Assembly (NCBI RefSeq): GCF_009497775.1
Contig: NZ_CP031012.1
Coordinates: 2,976,001-3,040,000 of the forward strand
Length of the DNA stretch: 64,000 nucleotides
DNA from: Alcaligenes faecalis
GTDB taxonomy: Bacteria > Pseudomonadota > Gammaproteobacteria > Burkholderiales > Burkholderiaceae_B
Direction of reading: 5' to 3'
The notes under the pieces were generated by a model. The model worked only from the letters and a program-made list of their open reading frames with translations, was not told the DNA's origin and did not search any database. The translations under genes were made by a program, and so were the position numbers. Below are positions 27,625 through 36,495 of the stretch, one piece after another (positions within the stretch are counted from its first letter, which is position 1; each line of letters begins with the position of its first letter).

Positions 27625-28805
27625 TGTTCATGCTCCTGCTCTTTCTGATCAGGCTTATCCGAAGTATCCACCTTGGCTATCACGGACATGCCGGGTCGCA
27701 AACGCTCCATACCGGGCTGATCGGCATCAATCGCAATTCGTACAGGCAGACGCTGAACAACCTTGGTGAAGTTCCCGCTGGCATTGTCCGCGCGCAGTAC
27801 GGAAAACTCGGAACCTGTGGCCGGAGCAATACGCTCTACATGGCCTTGAAACTCTACGCCATCCAGACCATCCACGGTAAACCGTGCCAGCTGACCCACG
27901 TGAATACCCGCGGTTTGCGTTTCCTTGAAATTCGCCACCACCCAACGTGCATCAGGCACCAGAAACAGCAGTTGCGAACCCGCCGTCACATACTGCCCCT
28001 GACGCACGGATGCCTCGCTGACCTGACCGGCTGCGGGCGCTGTCACCACGGTGTTATCCATATCAATACGAGCCAAGCCCAGGGCCGCCTCGGCGGACTT
28101 CACCTTGGCCTGCAAGGTAGCCCGAGCCACCTCGGTGGACTTGATGGTTTCTTCAGCAATCGCAATGTTCGCCTTGGCTTGCAGCATATTGCCGCGCCCC
28201 AGCTCGGCAGTCGCGACAGCCTGATCTCGCTCTCGCACCGAGATCGAACCCTTGTTTGCCAATTCCCTGGCACGATTACGATCCGCCTCGGAGCGGCGGG
28301 CTTCCGCCTGAGCCGACACCAAGGCTGCCTTGCGCGCATCCAGGCTGGCACGGTTTTGTGCCTGGGCTTGATCCAGGTTCGCCAATTCCGCCAAAGCCGC
28401 ATCCAGCTGAGCCTGCGCCTGATTCAGTTTTTCTTTATAGATGCGGTCGTCAATATGCACCAAAGGCTGGCCCGCCTGGACTCGTTCAAAGTCCTGCACC
28501 AGTACCTCGGACACATAGCCGCTTACCTGCGGTGCCAGCACCGTCATCTGCCCACGCACATAGGCGTTGTCAGTGGTGACGCGAGTGGTTTTGAATGGCC
28601 CCAGGTTCCAGGCCCACAGGATCAAGAGCAAACCGCCCAGCAGCACAAACGCCATCGCAATGACGCTGCGTTTGCTGGGTTTGATGACCTTGGGGGGCAG
28701 AGAAGGTGCATTGGTCGGACCCAGCTTGCCATCGTTATCCGAGTCTGTCGGCGCGGCAAGCTCACTATTGCGATCCTGATTTTCAGATGAAGTGTCTTGA
28801 CTCAT
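27621..28805 (-). CDS. EmrA/HlyD-family membrane-fusion protein
   Basis: This 394-residue periplasmic adaptor has a polar N-terminus, one membrane anchor ('SVIAMAFVLLGGLLLILWAWNLG', about 46-68) and a biotinyl-lipoyl-like motif 'TTDNAYVRGQMTVLAPQVSGYV'. A long coiled-coil hairpin (about 110-230) and a beta-barrel 'VVANFKETQ' follow. This architecture links an MFS pump to the outer-membrane channel. It follows the pump gene by 15 bases and overlaps the nodT-like gene. Confidence 0.92.
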   Translation of the reverse strand: MSQDTSSENQDRNSELAAPTDSDNDGKLGPTNAPSLPPKVIKPSKRSVIAMAFVLLGGLLLILWAWNLGPFKTTRVTTDNAYVRGQMTVLAPQVSGYVSEVLVQDFERVQAGQPLVHIDDRIYKEKLNQAQAQLDAALAELANLDQAQAQNRASLDARKAALVSAQAEARRSEADRNRARELANKGSISVRERDQAVATAELGRGNMLQAKANIAIAEETIKSTEVARATLQAKVKSAEAALGLARIDMDNTVVTAPAAGQVSEASVRQGQYVTAGSQLLFLVPDARWVVANFKETQTAGIHVGQLARFTVDGLDGVEFQGHVERIAPATGSEFSVLRADNASGNFTKVVQRLPVRIAIDADQPGMERLRPGMSVIAKVDTSDKPDQKEQEHEQ

Positions 28806-28820
28806 AAATACGGACTACGT

Positions 28821-30473
28821 TTAGGAATTCGAAGAAGTGCCAGCAGCGGCTTGCGCTCGTCTGGACTGAATAGCGGGGCCAGCAGCCAGCAACACGGGCC
28901 ACAACAGAAAGCCCGTCGCCAGAATGCCAATCAACAGAAAAACATCGTTGTAAGCCCTGACATTGGCTTCACGGCGAGCAATCTGTGCCAGTTGGGCCGT
29001 ACCCGTCGCCGCCCGCAACATGGGATCAGTCACCATCGGCCCCACGGCCTGTTGCTGCTGTTTCAAGCGGTTGGCCACCAAGGGTTCGGCCACATTCACA
29101 TGGCTGACAATGGCCGCGTAATGGTGCTGCTGCCGTTGCTGCTCAAAAGTGCTCAAGGTCGCAGTGCCCATCAATCCGCCCAAGGTCTGGGTGACATTGA
29201 GCAGCACGATGAAAGTCACGATATGGTCGGGGCCATACTTGAAGGCCTGCTTGAAGCCAATCATCACCAAGGGCCCCATGAACATGCCTGCGCCAATGGA
29301 CAATACAAACTGGCTATAGAAAAAGTCCTGCGGACGGTCCAGACTGGTGCGCCCAAAGTCCATGAAGCTGGAGATGCCAATCAGCAAAATCGCGGCAAAC
29401 ACCTGCACCAGAATCGTCTTGGGCCCGAAGGTGACGGCACTGAGCACAATGCCGCACACGATGCCCACGAACACCACCCAGAACAAAGGCTGCATCTGCT
29501 CCGAGCCCATGCCCAAAGAGCGCAACATATTGACCATGCCGTAATTCTGCTCGGTCGTGATGAAGCGCAAAATCATGGCGCCAACGGCAAAGTAAATGGT
29601 GGAACCCTGCGCCAGCCAGCGCACCTTCAGCAAAGGATTGACGCGGTGATACTCCAGAAACGAGCAGACGGTGAACAGGAACAAGGACGCCATTGCCATC
29701 CAGGCCAGGCTTGTGTCGTTGAACCACCAGCGGATATAGCCTTGCGTCAAAAACGCAATCAGCAAACCGGCAGCCGGCGCGAACAAGGCGAAGGCCAGGA
29801 AGTCCAGTTTTTCAAACGCCTTGATCTGATAGCCGGGGGGCAACTTCAACAGCACCACTGCCGCAAAGGAACACAAGGCCATACCCGCTTCAAAGCTGTA
29901 CAGGCCGTGCCAATTCCCCAGCTCTATCAAGGACGGCGACAGCACCCAGGCCAAGGGCGTAGCCATTTGCGTGATACTTACCCCCAGCACCAAAGCCTTG
30001 CCTAGCAGGCGTCTGGGGAAAGCTTGCAGCATGTACAAGACGCCCAAGGTGCTGGCCGCCGCGCCAGAAAACCCACTGGCACCACGCAGAAAAATCAGTG
30101 ATTCAGCACTATTAATGGACAAGTGCAGCAAGGCCAGAACGGCATACAAACCCAGGCCAATCTCGGCAAACAAACGCATGCCATATTGCTGCCTGAACTT
30201 GAACACCAGCAGATTGGCGGTGATATTGACCATGGCATAGGCAGCAGGTAACCAGGCGGCCTCGGAAGGCGTCAATCCCAATTCCCCTTGCAAGGTCGGC
30301 AAATTCACCGACACCAGGGCATTGCCCAAACCACCAGTCAAACCAACCAGAATCGCAACCAGACCATAGGCTACGCGTATATGCGATTCGTGGTGAGGAG
30401 CCGATGGCGAGCCCGGCATGAAGGGCTTTTCATGGTCTTCCCAATGCGGGTGCGGCTTGATGTACTGACTCAT
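28821..30473 (-). CDS. MFS efflux pump, DHA2 (EmrB) family
   Basis: This 550-residue pump has about 14 predicted transmembrane segments after a His-rich polar N-terminus. 'VSVNLPTLQGELGLTPSEAAWLPAAYAMVNI' and the loop 'FRQQYGMRLFAEIGL' are DHA2-like. It overlaps the tetR gene by four bases (ATGA), so regulator and pump are translationally coupled. Together with the EmrA- and NodT-like proteins it forms a complete drug or toxic-compound exporter; the substrate is unknown. Confidence 0.9.
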   Translation of the reverse strand: MSQYIKPHPHWEDHEKPFMPGSPSAPHHESHIRVAYGLVAILVGLTGGLGNALVSVNLPTLQGELGLTPSEAAWLPAAYAMVNITANLLVFKFRQQYGMRLFAEIGLGLYAVLALLHLSINSAESLIFLRGASGFSGAAASTLGVLYMLQAFPRRLLGKALVLGVSITQMATPLAWVLSPSLIELGNWHGLYSFEAGMALCSFAAVVLLKLPPGYQIKAFEKLDFLAFALFAPAAGLLIAFLTQGYIRWWFNDTSLAWMAMASLFLFTVCSFLEYHRVNPLLKVRWLAQGSTIYFAVGAMILRFITTEQNYGMVNMLRSLGMGSEQMQPLFWVVFVGIVCGIVLSAVTFGPKTILVQVFAAILLIGISSFMDFGRTSLDRPQDFFYSQFVLSIGAGMFMGPLVMIGFKQAFKYGPDHIVTFIVLLNVTQTLGGLMGTATLSTFEQQRQQHHYAAIVSHVNVAEPLVANRLKQQQQAVGPMVTDPMLRAATGTAQLAQIARREANVRAYNDVFLLIGILATGFLLWPVLLAAGPAIQSRRAQAAAGTSSNS

Positions 30474-31069
30474 TCAGGCTCCCAATCAGGAGCATTGCGG
30501 TCGACCTGCAACAAGACACCTTCGCACAAGAACTTCAAAGAGCGTTTGACGAACAGCAGCCTTTCCTTGTCCGTACGCCCCCGCAAGCTGGCGGCCAGCA
30601 TGCCAATCAACAAGGGAATATCCGTGGGCTGCAAAGCCGGGTTGCACTGCCCGGCGGCCTGCCCCATTGCCAAGGGTTCGCGCGCCAGATCAACCAACCG
30701 TGCGCGTACCCCCACAATGGTGGGGTGATTGGGGTCAATCGCCTTCCAGTAATCCGACATGGGAGCCGACTCCAGCGCGAACCCTGCCAGCACCTGCATC
30801 AAGACCTTGAAGTCCTGGGCATTGCCTTTGCGCTTGCTTAAAAAGCGCTCTTCAATCCGGTCGGCTGCCCTTATCAGCAGCGCCTCCATCAAGGCAGCCC
30901 GATCAGGGAAGTTGCGATAAAGCGTTGCCCGCCCCACCCCCGCCTGCGACACGACCTGATCCAAAGGGGCCGTGACACCGCACTTGCTAAAGACCGTATT
31001 GGCCGCATCCAGCAACAGTTCCCGGCGTTCCAAGGCATCAGAACGATTAGGTAAATTCCGGTTTTTCAT
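30470..31069 (-). CDS. TetR-family repressor of the efflux operon
   Basis: This 199-residue protein has an N-terminal TetR helix-turn-helix, 'RRELLLDAANTVFSKCGVTAPLDQVVSQAGVGRATLYRNFPDRAALMEALL' (about 15-65). A variable helical ligand domain follows. It is the first gene of the four-gene operon and probably represses it through the palindrome at 31082-31097. The predicted transcription start coincides with the ATG, so the message may be leaderless. Confidence 0.9.
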   Translation of the reverse strand: MKNRNLPNRSDALERRELLLDAANTVFSKCGVTAPLDQVVSQAGVGRATLYRNFPDRAALMEALLIRAADRIEERFLSKRKGNAQDFKVLMQVLAGFALESAPMSDYWKAIDPNHPTIVGVRARLVDLAREPLAMGQAAGQCNPALQPTDIPLLIGMLAASLRGRTDKERLLFVKRSLKFLCEGVLLQVDRNAPDWEPE

Positions 31070-31075
31070 TCCGAA

Positions 31076-31104
31076 ATTATACGGACAGTTTTGTCCGCTT
31101 AAAA
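31076..31104 (-). promoter_or_regulatory. Promoter and operator of the tetR-efflux operon
   Basis: On the minus strand a perfect TATAAT (31076-31081) lies immediately upstream of the tetR start. A palindrome CGGACA-GTTT-TGTCCG on the plus strand (31082-31097) fills the -35/-10 spacer; the -35 itself is weak (TTTTAA, 31099-31104). A repressor bound there would block RNA polymerase directly. Confidence 0.65.
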
Positions 31105-31285
31105 AGAGGAAAGATTAAAGAAATGGTAAGAAACGATATTCCATATATGAAATAAAAGTGGAGCAAGGCTTGAAACAAACAAGCGCAGCCTTGGCCTGAA
31201 CGGCTAAAACTGCGCTTGCACAAAGACCTTCCAAACCGGAACCAGGGCCTTGTCAAAGGAGCGTCAAATACACCTTGAGGTCGGC

Positions 31286-31978
31286 TTAAACACCTTTATT
31301 ACCCTTAGCAAAATCCGTCTTTTGCTGCTTCAGCCAGCTATCATGCAGCCACTTCTCTGTCTTGCGATGTCCAGGGAAAGTAATCCAGGTAATGTCACGC
31401 TCGAACACCATGGGCTGCTCATCCGGCCCAACAATGACCCAGAACCACAGGCGATCCTCCAGGTTGCGCGCCTTCACTTTCATGCCGGTCAAGGTCACTG
31501 TCTCGGTACGTCCATTCCGCTCCACGCGGATAGGCTCATCATGGGTATCGACCCAATGAATCTCCATTTTTGGCAGCAGGTCAGGGGCATGCTCCTTCAA
31601 GAAAGCACGGGCGATCGCCTCACTACGTTCGGCGCTGGGCAAGGGCCGGTCCACCAGATCCAAAGAGATATGCGCAAAGCCTTTCAGCCGCCCGGACTCA
31701 GACACGACGGAGCTGAAGTGCTCACCTTCCAAACCTGAATTTCGACCATCTTCACGCTCATAACGGGTCAATACAACGGCTTCACCATCCACACTGACAG
31801 CACCTTGGGCCACCTGAACGTAAGCTTCTGGAACAAAGGCGGCAGCTGGATTATTGATTGTGGTACTCATGACATTCTCCGTAGTAGAAAGGCTGTTCTG
31901 TGCCTGCACAGGAAAAGCCCAGGCAGCTTGCAGCGTTGCAACAGCAAGCGCAGCAGAAAGGGGAAGACGAACTCGCAT
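31286..31978 (-). CDS. Secreted protein of unknown function
   Basis: This 230-residue protein has a classical signal peptide (MRVRLPLSAALAVATLQAAWA..., likely cleavage after AQA near residue 27). The mature part is acidic and hydrophilic and contains 'WVDTHDEPIRVERNGRTETVTLTGMKVKARNLEDRLWFWVIVGPD' and 'FERDITWITFPGHRKTEKWLHD', with no motif I recognise. It follows an MFS gene by 12 bases in a marR-MFS-secreted-protein operon. It could be a periplasmic helper or stress protein, but this is only context. Confidence 0.6.
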   Translation of the reverse strand: MRVRLPLSAALAVATLQAAWAFPVQAQNSLSTTENVMSTTINNPAAAFVPEAYVQVAQGAVSVDGEAVVLTRYEREDGRNSGLEGEHFSSVVSESGRLKGFAHISLDLVDRPLPSAERSEAIARAFLKEHAPDLLPKMEIHWVDTHDEPIRVERNGRTETVTLTGMKVKARNLEDRLWFWVIVGPDEQPMVFERDITWITFPGHRKTEKWLHDSWLKQQKTDFAKGNKGV

Positions 31979-31990
31979 CGTTGCGGACTC

Positions 31991-33157
31991 CTAGTTGGAA
32001 AAAACGGCGTAGATCGCGCAGATGGCCAATACGCCAGCAAGCAGCAAATAGGTGCTGGCCAAAGCCATATCCGCAGTCTGTTGAGCCAGCCACGGCCCCA
32101 GACTTGCGCCAATAAACAGCACAAAGGTGTAGAGCGACACGGCCAATCCCCGCACCGAGATATCGCTGACCCCTGCCACTCGAGCAATCAAGCTAGGAAC
32201 GCTGATACCCAGCCCGGCCACAAACAGGAAACTGGCGCCCAGCAAAGCCATCAGGTGCTCTTCCCCAGCCCATGCACTCAAGGCCAAGCCGGTGGCAGCA
32301 CACACTAATCCAGCGCACAAGGTTCGCTGCGGCCCTAACTTCGGCATCACGACAGCCACCAGCAGGGGCGTCAAAAAAGCAGGCGCCACCACAGCCCGTG
32401 TCATCAAAGGAGAAATTCCCAACTGCGCAAATTTCATTCCGAGCTTGCTATCCAAGGTCATGTAGAAAGCAACGAAACACATCAGCAGGAAGAATGCAGG
32501 CAGGTAAACACGGCGCAATCGTGCATCAGCCAACAAGCCACCTATGGCTTTGTAATTGCTGAAAAATCCGCTTGAGCCTTGGCCCGCCTGCATATCAACG
32601 GGTTTCTTCCACAAGCACCAGGCCGTCAAGGCGAATACAAGACACAGCGGCCAAAAGGCAGCCGCCAGGCCCCAAGGTCCAGCAACCAGTCCGCCATAAA
32701 TCTGCCCCAGCAAACCAGCGGAAAGAAATGCCGTACTCATCCAGGCCACACTCCACACCCTTTGACGTGGGCTGCCTCGCTCTGCCAGATAAGCTATCGC
32801 TACGGGAGGGAAAGAAGAGGCCGCCAAGCCTTGCAACACACGGCCGACCATTAGGGACCAGGAGGTACTTGCTACGGCCAGCACCGCTGTCGCCCCAACC
32901 AGGGCCAGCAGGCCTGCGACCATGACATTGCGACGCCCCACTCGATCGGACAGGGGACCAAAGATCAGAAACCCGGCTGCGTAGGCAAACCCAAAGCTGC
33001 TCACCATGCCCGTCGCATCAATGCCATGGGTTTGCTTCAAGGCCCCAAGAATGGGCAAAGGCAGGTAAAGCAGCGAAACCACCGCTAAAGCGCAGACAAC
33101 CATCAAGGCACGCAAACCTGTCCCGACAGCTTGCGGATCACTAGCAGATACTTTCAT
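31991..33157 (-). CDS. MFS transporter (drug-efflux-like)
   Basis: This 388-residue carrier has about 12 predicted transmembrane segments. The loop 2-3 signature 'GPLSDRVGRRNVMVAG' and 'GRVLQGLAASSFPPVAIAYLAE' in helix 4-5 fit DHA1 or related exporters. It lies 62 bases downstream of a MarR-type gene and 12 bases upstream of the secreted-protein gene on the same strand. Export of a toxic compound under MarR control is the likely role. Confidence 0.85.
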   Translation of the reverse strand: MKVSASDPQAVGTGLRALMVVCALAVVSLLYLPLPILGALKQTHGIDATGMVSSFGFAYAAGFLIFGPLSDRVGRRNVMVAGLLALVGATAVLAVASTSWSLMVGRVLQGLAASSFPPVAIAYLAERGSPRQRVWSVAWMSTAFLSAGLLGQIYGGLVAGPWGLAAAFWPLCLVFALTAWCLWKKPVDMQAGQGSSGFFSNYKAIGGLLADARLRRVYLPAFFLLMCFVAFYMTLDSKLGMKFAQLGISPLMTRAVVAPAFLTPLLVAVVMPKLGPQRTLCAGLVCAATGLALSAWAGEEHLMALLGASFLFVAGLGISVPSLIARVAGVSDISVRGLAVSLYTFVLFIGASLGPWLAQQTADMALASTYLLLAGVLAICAIYAVFSN

Positions 33158-33219
33158 GATAAATGTTCCTGGCTGTTATACAGCAAGCTACATATTTATT
33201 TAAAAAAAACGGCCGACAA

Positions 33220-33735
33220 TCAGCCGCCGTTTGTCTTGGGCAAGATGCCTTGTTGATTGAGCTTGAGCATCAAGCGCACAAGCACATCGCGTTCTTGCGC
33301 ATCGAAATGACTCATCAGTTCAGCAACCCACACATAGTGAGCCGGCAAGGCTTTACCCAAAACCTCGGCCCCATGTTCTGTCAGGCGAACCAACCAGGCA
33401 CGACGATCCTGAGGGTGTTGCTCCCGATCACATAAACCGGCAACTTCCATGCGATCAATAATGCGAGTCATCGTCTGCGACGTTACCGACACCCCATCTG
33501 CCAGCGTGCCTATGCTCAAGCCATCCGGATTGCGTTTAAGCAGAATCAGCACAAAAAACTGCGTCTGCGACAAGCCGGAAGTGCGATCAAGATTGGCCTC
33601 AAAAGCCGACAACATTTCACTGGTAGCCGAAGCCCAGATAAGCCAAGCCTGCAACCCATCCACATCCGGGTTGCGGTACTCGACGCCCATCTTTACCAGA
33701 GTGTCGTAGCTAGGAAGGTCCTTGAGTTCAAACAT
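33220..33735 (-). CDS. MarR-family transcriptional regulator
   Basis: This 171-residue protein has a winged helix 'LSQTQFFVLILLKRNPDGLSIGTLADGVSVTSQTMTRIIDRMEVAGLCDREQHPQDRRAWLVRLTEHG' (about 53-120), the MarR core including the DRR wing. Flanking helices serve dimerisation. It is first in an operon with an MFS transporter and a secreted protein, and likely represses the operon until a ligand binds. Confidence 0.9.
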   Translation of the reverse strand: MFELKDLPSYDTLVKMGVEYRNPDVDGLQAWLIWASATSEMLSAFEANLDRTSGLSQTQFFVLILLKRNPDGLSIGTLADGVSVTSQTMTRIIDRMEVAGLCDREQHPQDRRAWLVRLTEHGAEVLGKALPAHYVWVAELMSHFDAQERDVLVRLMLKLNQQGILPKTNGG

Positions 33736-33763
33736 CGCGCTGCCACATAACGATCATGGCTGA

Positions 33764-33793
33764 AATGTAGCTGACTACTTATATTTAGGTCAA
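33764..33793 (-). promoter_or_regulatory. marR promoter with palindrome in the spacer
   Basis: On the minus strand TTGACC (33788-33793) and TACATT (33764-33769) are 18 bases apart. A small palindrome GTAG-CTGA-CTAC (33767-33778) lies between them, suitable for autoregulation. The 258 bases between marR and the Rieske gene otherwise hold only AT-rich sequence and the site at 33937-33952. Confidence 0.45.
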
Positions 33794-33936
33794 GAGCTGA
33801 AATCATCAAAAGTCCTAATGCAGTCAGCCCATCCAATGACAATCACAAATACAGCCCTAACAAAAAAATTACAACAAGATATAGCCCTTGTATCCCACCC
33901 ATAGAAAAAACAAAGAGTTACGAACTAAAATTCATA

Positions 33937-33952
33937 TTTTCATAAATGAAAA
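33937..33952. promoter_or_regulatory. AT-rich palindrome upstream of the Rieske oxygenase gene
   Basis: TTTTCAT-AA-ATGAAAA has perfect 7-bp arms and ends 41 bases before the ATG at 33994. It is a candidate operator or leader hairpin. Confidence 0.4.
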
Positions 33953-33993
33953 ATGATAAGAGATACCATATTGAGATAACTAAAGGAGACAAT

Positions 33994-35139
33994 ATGGAAC
34001 TAGAAAATTCCCTCAAGAAAGTTTTTCTTGATATTAACGAAGCTCAACGACCACCTGCATTTGTATATCAATCAAAAAGCTGGGCCCAGAGAGAGAGAAA
34101 TTTCCTATTTCAAAACTCCTGGCACTTCGCATGCCTAAGCAATGACATAAAAGAACCGGGAAGCTACATATTAAAAACCTATTTAGATACCAACATAATA
34201 ACAATAAGGGGGTCAGACTTAAAAATAAGATCGTTCATAAACTCCTGCAGACATCACGGAGCACCTGTAATTGAAAAAGACAGTGGAAAAATAAAACAAA
34301 TAACATGCCCATACCACAAATGGACATATAGCACCGAAGGAAAAATAAAAAAAACAACCGGATACGAAATTAACAATAAATGCAAAAACGAAAAAAATTT
34401 AGACCTAGTTGAAATACCATGTGAAACCAGAGAAAACATGGTTTTTATATGCTTAGAAAAATCCCCAACATTAGGAATAGATCAATTTCTAGGAAACTAT
34501 CTAGAAAAAATAGCCAGGCCCCACTCCACCAAGGATATGAGGTGCGTGCAGCGGCGAAAATATCAAATCAAAGCCAACTGGAAACTCTATACTGAAGTAG
34601 ATATGGAAACCCTACACACTCCTTTCATACATACAGAATCCATTGGTAAACAGGCAGTTGAGGGGATAGATTCAGAAGGACAATGGATGGGGGTTTTCCA
34701 TTTATCAAAAGAAACAGCAGCACTTAAACCAAAAGATAAACATTTACAGCTTCCCCCAAACAAAGATTCCTATGGAGAGGGGTTGAAAGGAACTCACTTC
34801 TGCATAATATTTCCAGGATTTTTTGTAATAAATAGCATTGATTGCATGTGGTGGATACAGAAAATACCGATAAACGAAACAGAAACAAGCATAGAAGTTG
34901 GTTATGCGTTCGATGAATCAATAATAGAAACAAAAGAATTTAAAGAAAACTGTGAAAAATACTTTGAACGACTAGACCAAGTAATACGTGAGGATGACAT
35001 GATCGTTCAATACCAACAAAAAGGACTACACAATGAAGTCACAGGAAATTACACTGATGCAGAAAAAAATGTTCATAAATTCGATAAAAAAATAATTAAA
35101 ATTATTCTTTCGAGTGAATTCAGCGACGAGAAAAGCTAA
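33994..35139 (+). CDS. Rieske non-heme iron oxygenase, alpha subunit (CntA-like site)
   Basis: This 381-residue protein has a Rieske [2Fe-2S] domain with CRHH (Cys85, His87) and CPYHKW (Cys105, His108). The catalytic mononuclear-iron site is NWKLYTEVDMETLH..H, with His208 and His213 as ligands. The position bridging to the Rieske cluster is Glu205, as I recall for carnitine monooxygenase CntA, rather than the usual Asp. A late Asp in 'REDDMIVQYQQKGL' is the third ligand. The ATG at 33994 follows AAAGGAGAC. The gene is far more AT-rich and Lys/Asn/Ile-rich than its neighbours, a sign of transfer. No reductase is adjacent. The stop overlaps the MFS start (TAATG). Confidence 0.88.
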   Translation: MELENSLKKVFLDINEAQRPPAFVYQSKSWAQRERNFLFQNSWHFACLSNDIKEPGSYILKTYLDTNIITIRGSDLKIRSFINSCRHHGAPVIEKDSGKIKQITCPYHKWTYSTEGKIKKTTGYEINNKCKNEKNLDLVEIPCETRENMVFICLEKSPTLGIDQFLGNYLEKIARPHSTKDMRCVQRRKYQIKANWKLYTEVDMETLHTPFIHTESIGKQAVEGIDSEGQWMGVFHLSKETAALKPKDKHLQLPPNKDSYGEGLKGTHFCIIFPGFFVINSIDCMWWIQKIPINETETSIEVGYAFDESIIETKEFKENCEKYFERLDQVIREDDMIVQYQQKGLHNEVTGNYTDAEKNVHKFDKKIIKIILSSEFSDEKS

Positions 35140-36377
35140 TGAAGAGCAAAAAGAATGCAAGCCTCATCAGCTACCTCCTGCTATCCAGCGCATTTTTCAT
35201 TGGTTTTTTCAACCGCTTTTCCCCCGCCACGTTTTCCTCGTACATAGCCGACAGTCTGGAACTACGTCTAGCAGTTGTAGGGAGCATTGCAGCCCTGCAT
35301 TTCTGGGTCTACACCCTGATGCAAGTCCCCGCAGGCATGGTGGTTGATCGTTATGGAATCCGAATTCCCGCTGTAGTCGGAACCTTGCTATCCGGGCTGG
35401 GAACCATCATTTTGGGCAGCGCCCAGAACTATGGAATGGCACTTTTGGGACCAGGCCTTGTAGGACTGGGGATGTCCTTAGTCTTTGTGTCCGTCATGAA
35501 AAACAATGCCATCTGGTTCGATGGCAGCAAGTTCGGGTTTATCACCGGACTGACAATGTTGATTGGCACCTTGGGGGCCGTGTTCTCTGAGGCCCCCTCT
35601 TTATTCATCCTGAGCTATGTCAGTTGGAGGCAGGCCTTTATTGGCGTCGGTGCGGTCACCCTTGTGCTCGCTGTTTTGATTTTTTGCTTATGGCGCGCTC
35701 CAAACACTGGGGCCCCCGAGACACCTAAAACCACTAAAACAATTCACCAGCCCCCTGGTGGCACTTGGCCCTCTATTGTCTCCAACAAGCAACTGGGCCT
35801 GATCATGCTGGCTATCTCTGGCACAAATGGCACGTTTTATGCTTTTTCAGGACTATGGGGCACGCATTTATTTACTCGTGCGATGAGCATCTCCGCCCTG
35901 GATGCGTCCATGATCATCACGGTTGCTTTACTGATCTACGGTTTCTCGTCCCTGTTTTTTGGAAAGATTTCCGATCAGTTCCAAACCAGAAAGCTGTTTA
36001 TCTGGGTATCCGCCTTGCTCAACACACTCGCCTGGCTGTACTTGATGCTTATCCCCAGTCCCGGCTTGTACACCGCGTATCTGTGCTTTGCGCTGATAGG
36101 CCTGTCCAGCGGTGTACAGGTGGTCGTCTGTTTTGCTGCGGTTAAGGAAAGTGTACCGGCCAATATCACGGGATCCGCAATTGCTTATGTGAACATGGGG
36201 GTGTTTTTAGTCACAGCCATTATTCAGTCCTTGTATGGATGGCTGGTTTCACATCTTCTATCGCTTTCCCTGTCCACCGAAGCAGCCTACATAGGCGGCT
36301 TGTCTTTGGCTGTCGTCATCAGCTTGCTGGGCTTGCTCAGCTCTTTGGGCGTACGTGAAACCTATCCGAGAACATAA
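35139..36377 (+). CDS. MFS transporter coupled to the Rieske oxygenase
   Basis: This 412-residue, 12-segment carrier has 'LHFWVYTLMQVPAGMVVDRYGIRIPAVVG' in helices 2-3 and a second-half loop 'FGKISDQFQTRKLF'. Its start codon shares one base with the oxygenase stop (TAATG), so translation is coupled and a joint function is likely, probably uptake of the oxygenase substrate or export of its product. Base composition is close to the chromosomal average, unlike the AT-rich oxygenase gene. Confidence 0.85.
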   Translation: MKSKKNASLISYLLLSSAFFIGFFNRFSPATFSSYIADSLELRLAVVGSIAALHFWVYTLMQVPAGMVVDRYGIRIPAVVGTLLSGLGTIILGSAQNYGMALLGPGLVGLGMSLVFVSVMKNNAIWFDGSKFGFITGLTMLIGTLGAVFSEAPSLFILSYVSWRQAFIGVGAVTLVLAVLIFCLWRAPNTGAPETPKTTKTIHQPPGGTWPSIVSNKQLGLIMLAISGTNGTFYAFSGLWGTHLFTRAMSISALDASMIITVALLIYGFSSLFFGKISDQFQTRKLFIWVSALLNTLAWLYLMLIPSPGLYTAYLCFALIGLSSGVQVVVCFAAVKESVPANITGSAIAYVNMGVFLVTAIIQSLYGWLVSHLLSLSLSTEAAYIGGLSLAVVISLLGLLSSLGVRETYPRT

Positions 36378-36430
36378 AAAACGGAAGTCGTTCCGCAAAC
36401 CGTTTACTCTATGTCGTGCGGCTGCATAAG

Positions 36431-36461
36431 ATGCTGGAGATACGCATTTCCAGCATTTTTT
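36431..36461 (+). terminator. Terminator after the MFS gene
   Basis: Stem ATGCTGGA (36431-36438) with TCCAGCAT (36449-36456) is followed by TTTTT. Confidence 0.65.
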
Positions 36462-36495
36462 AAAATGCCAATCACGCTGCCCGGAAACTCTTTCC

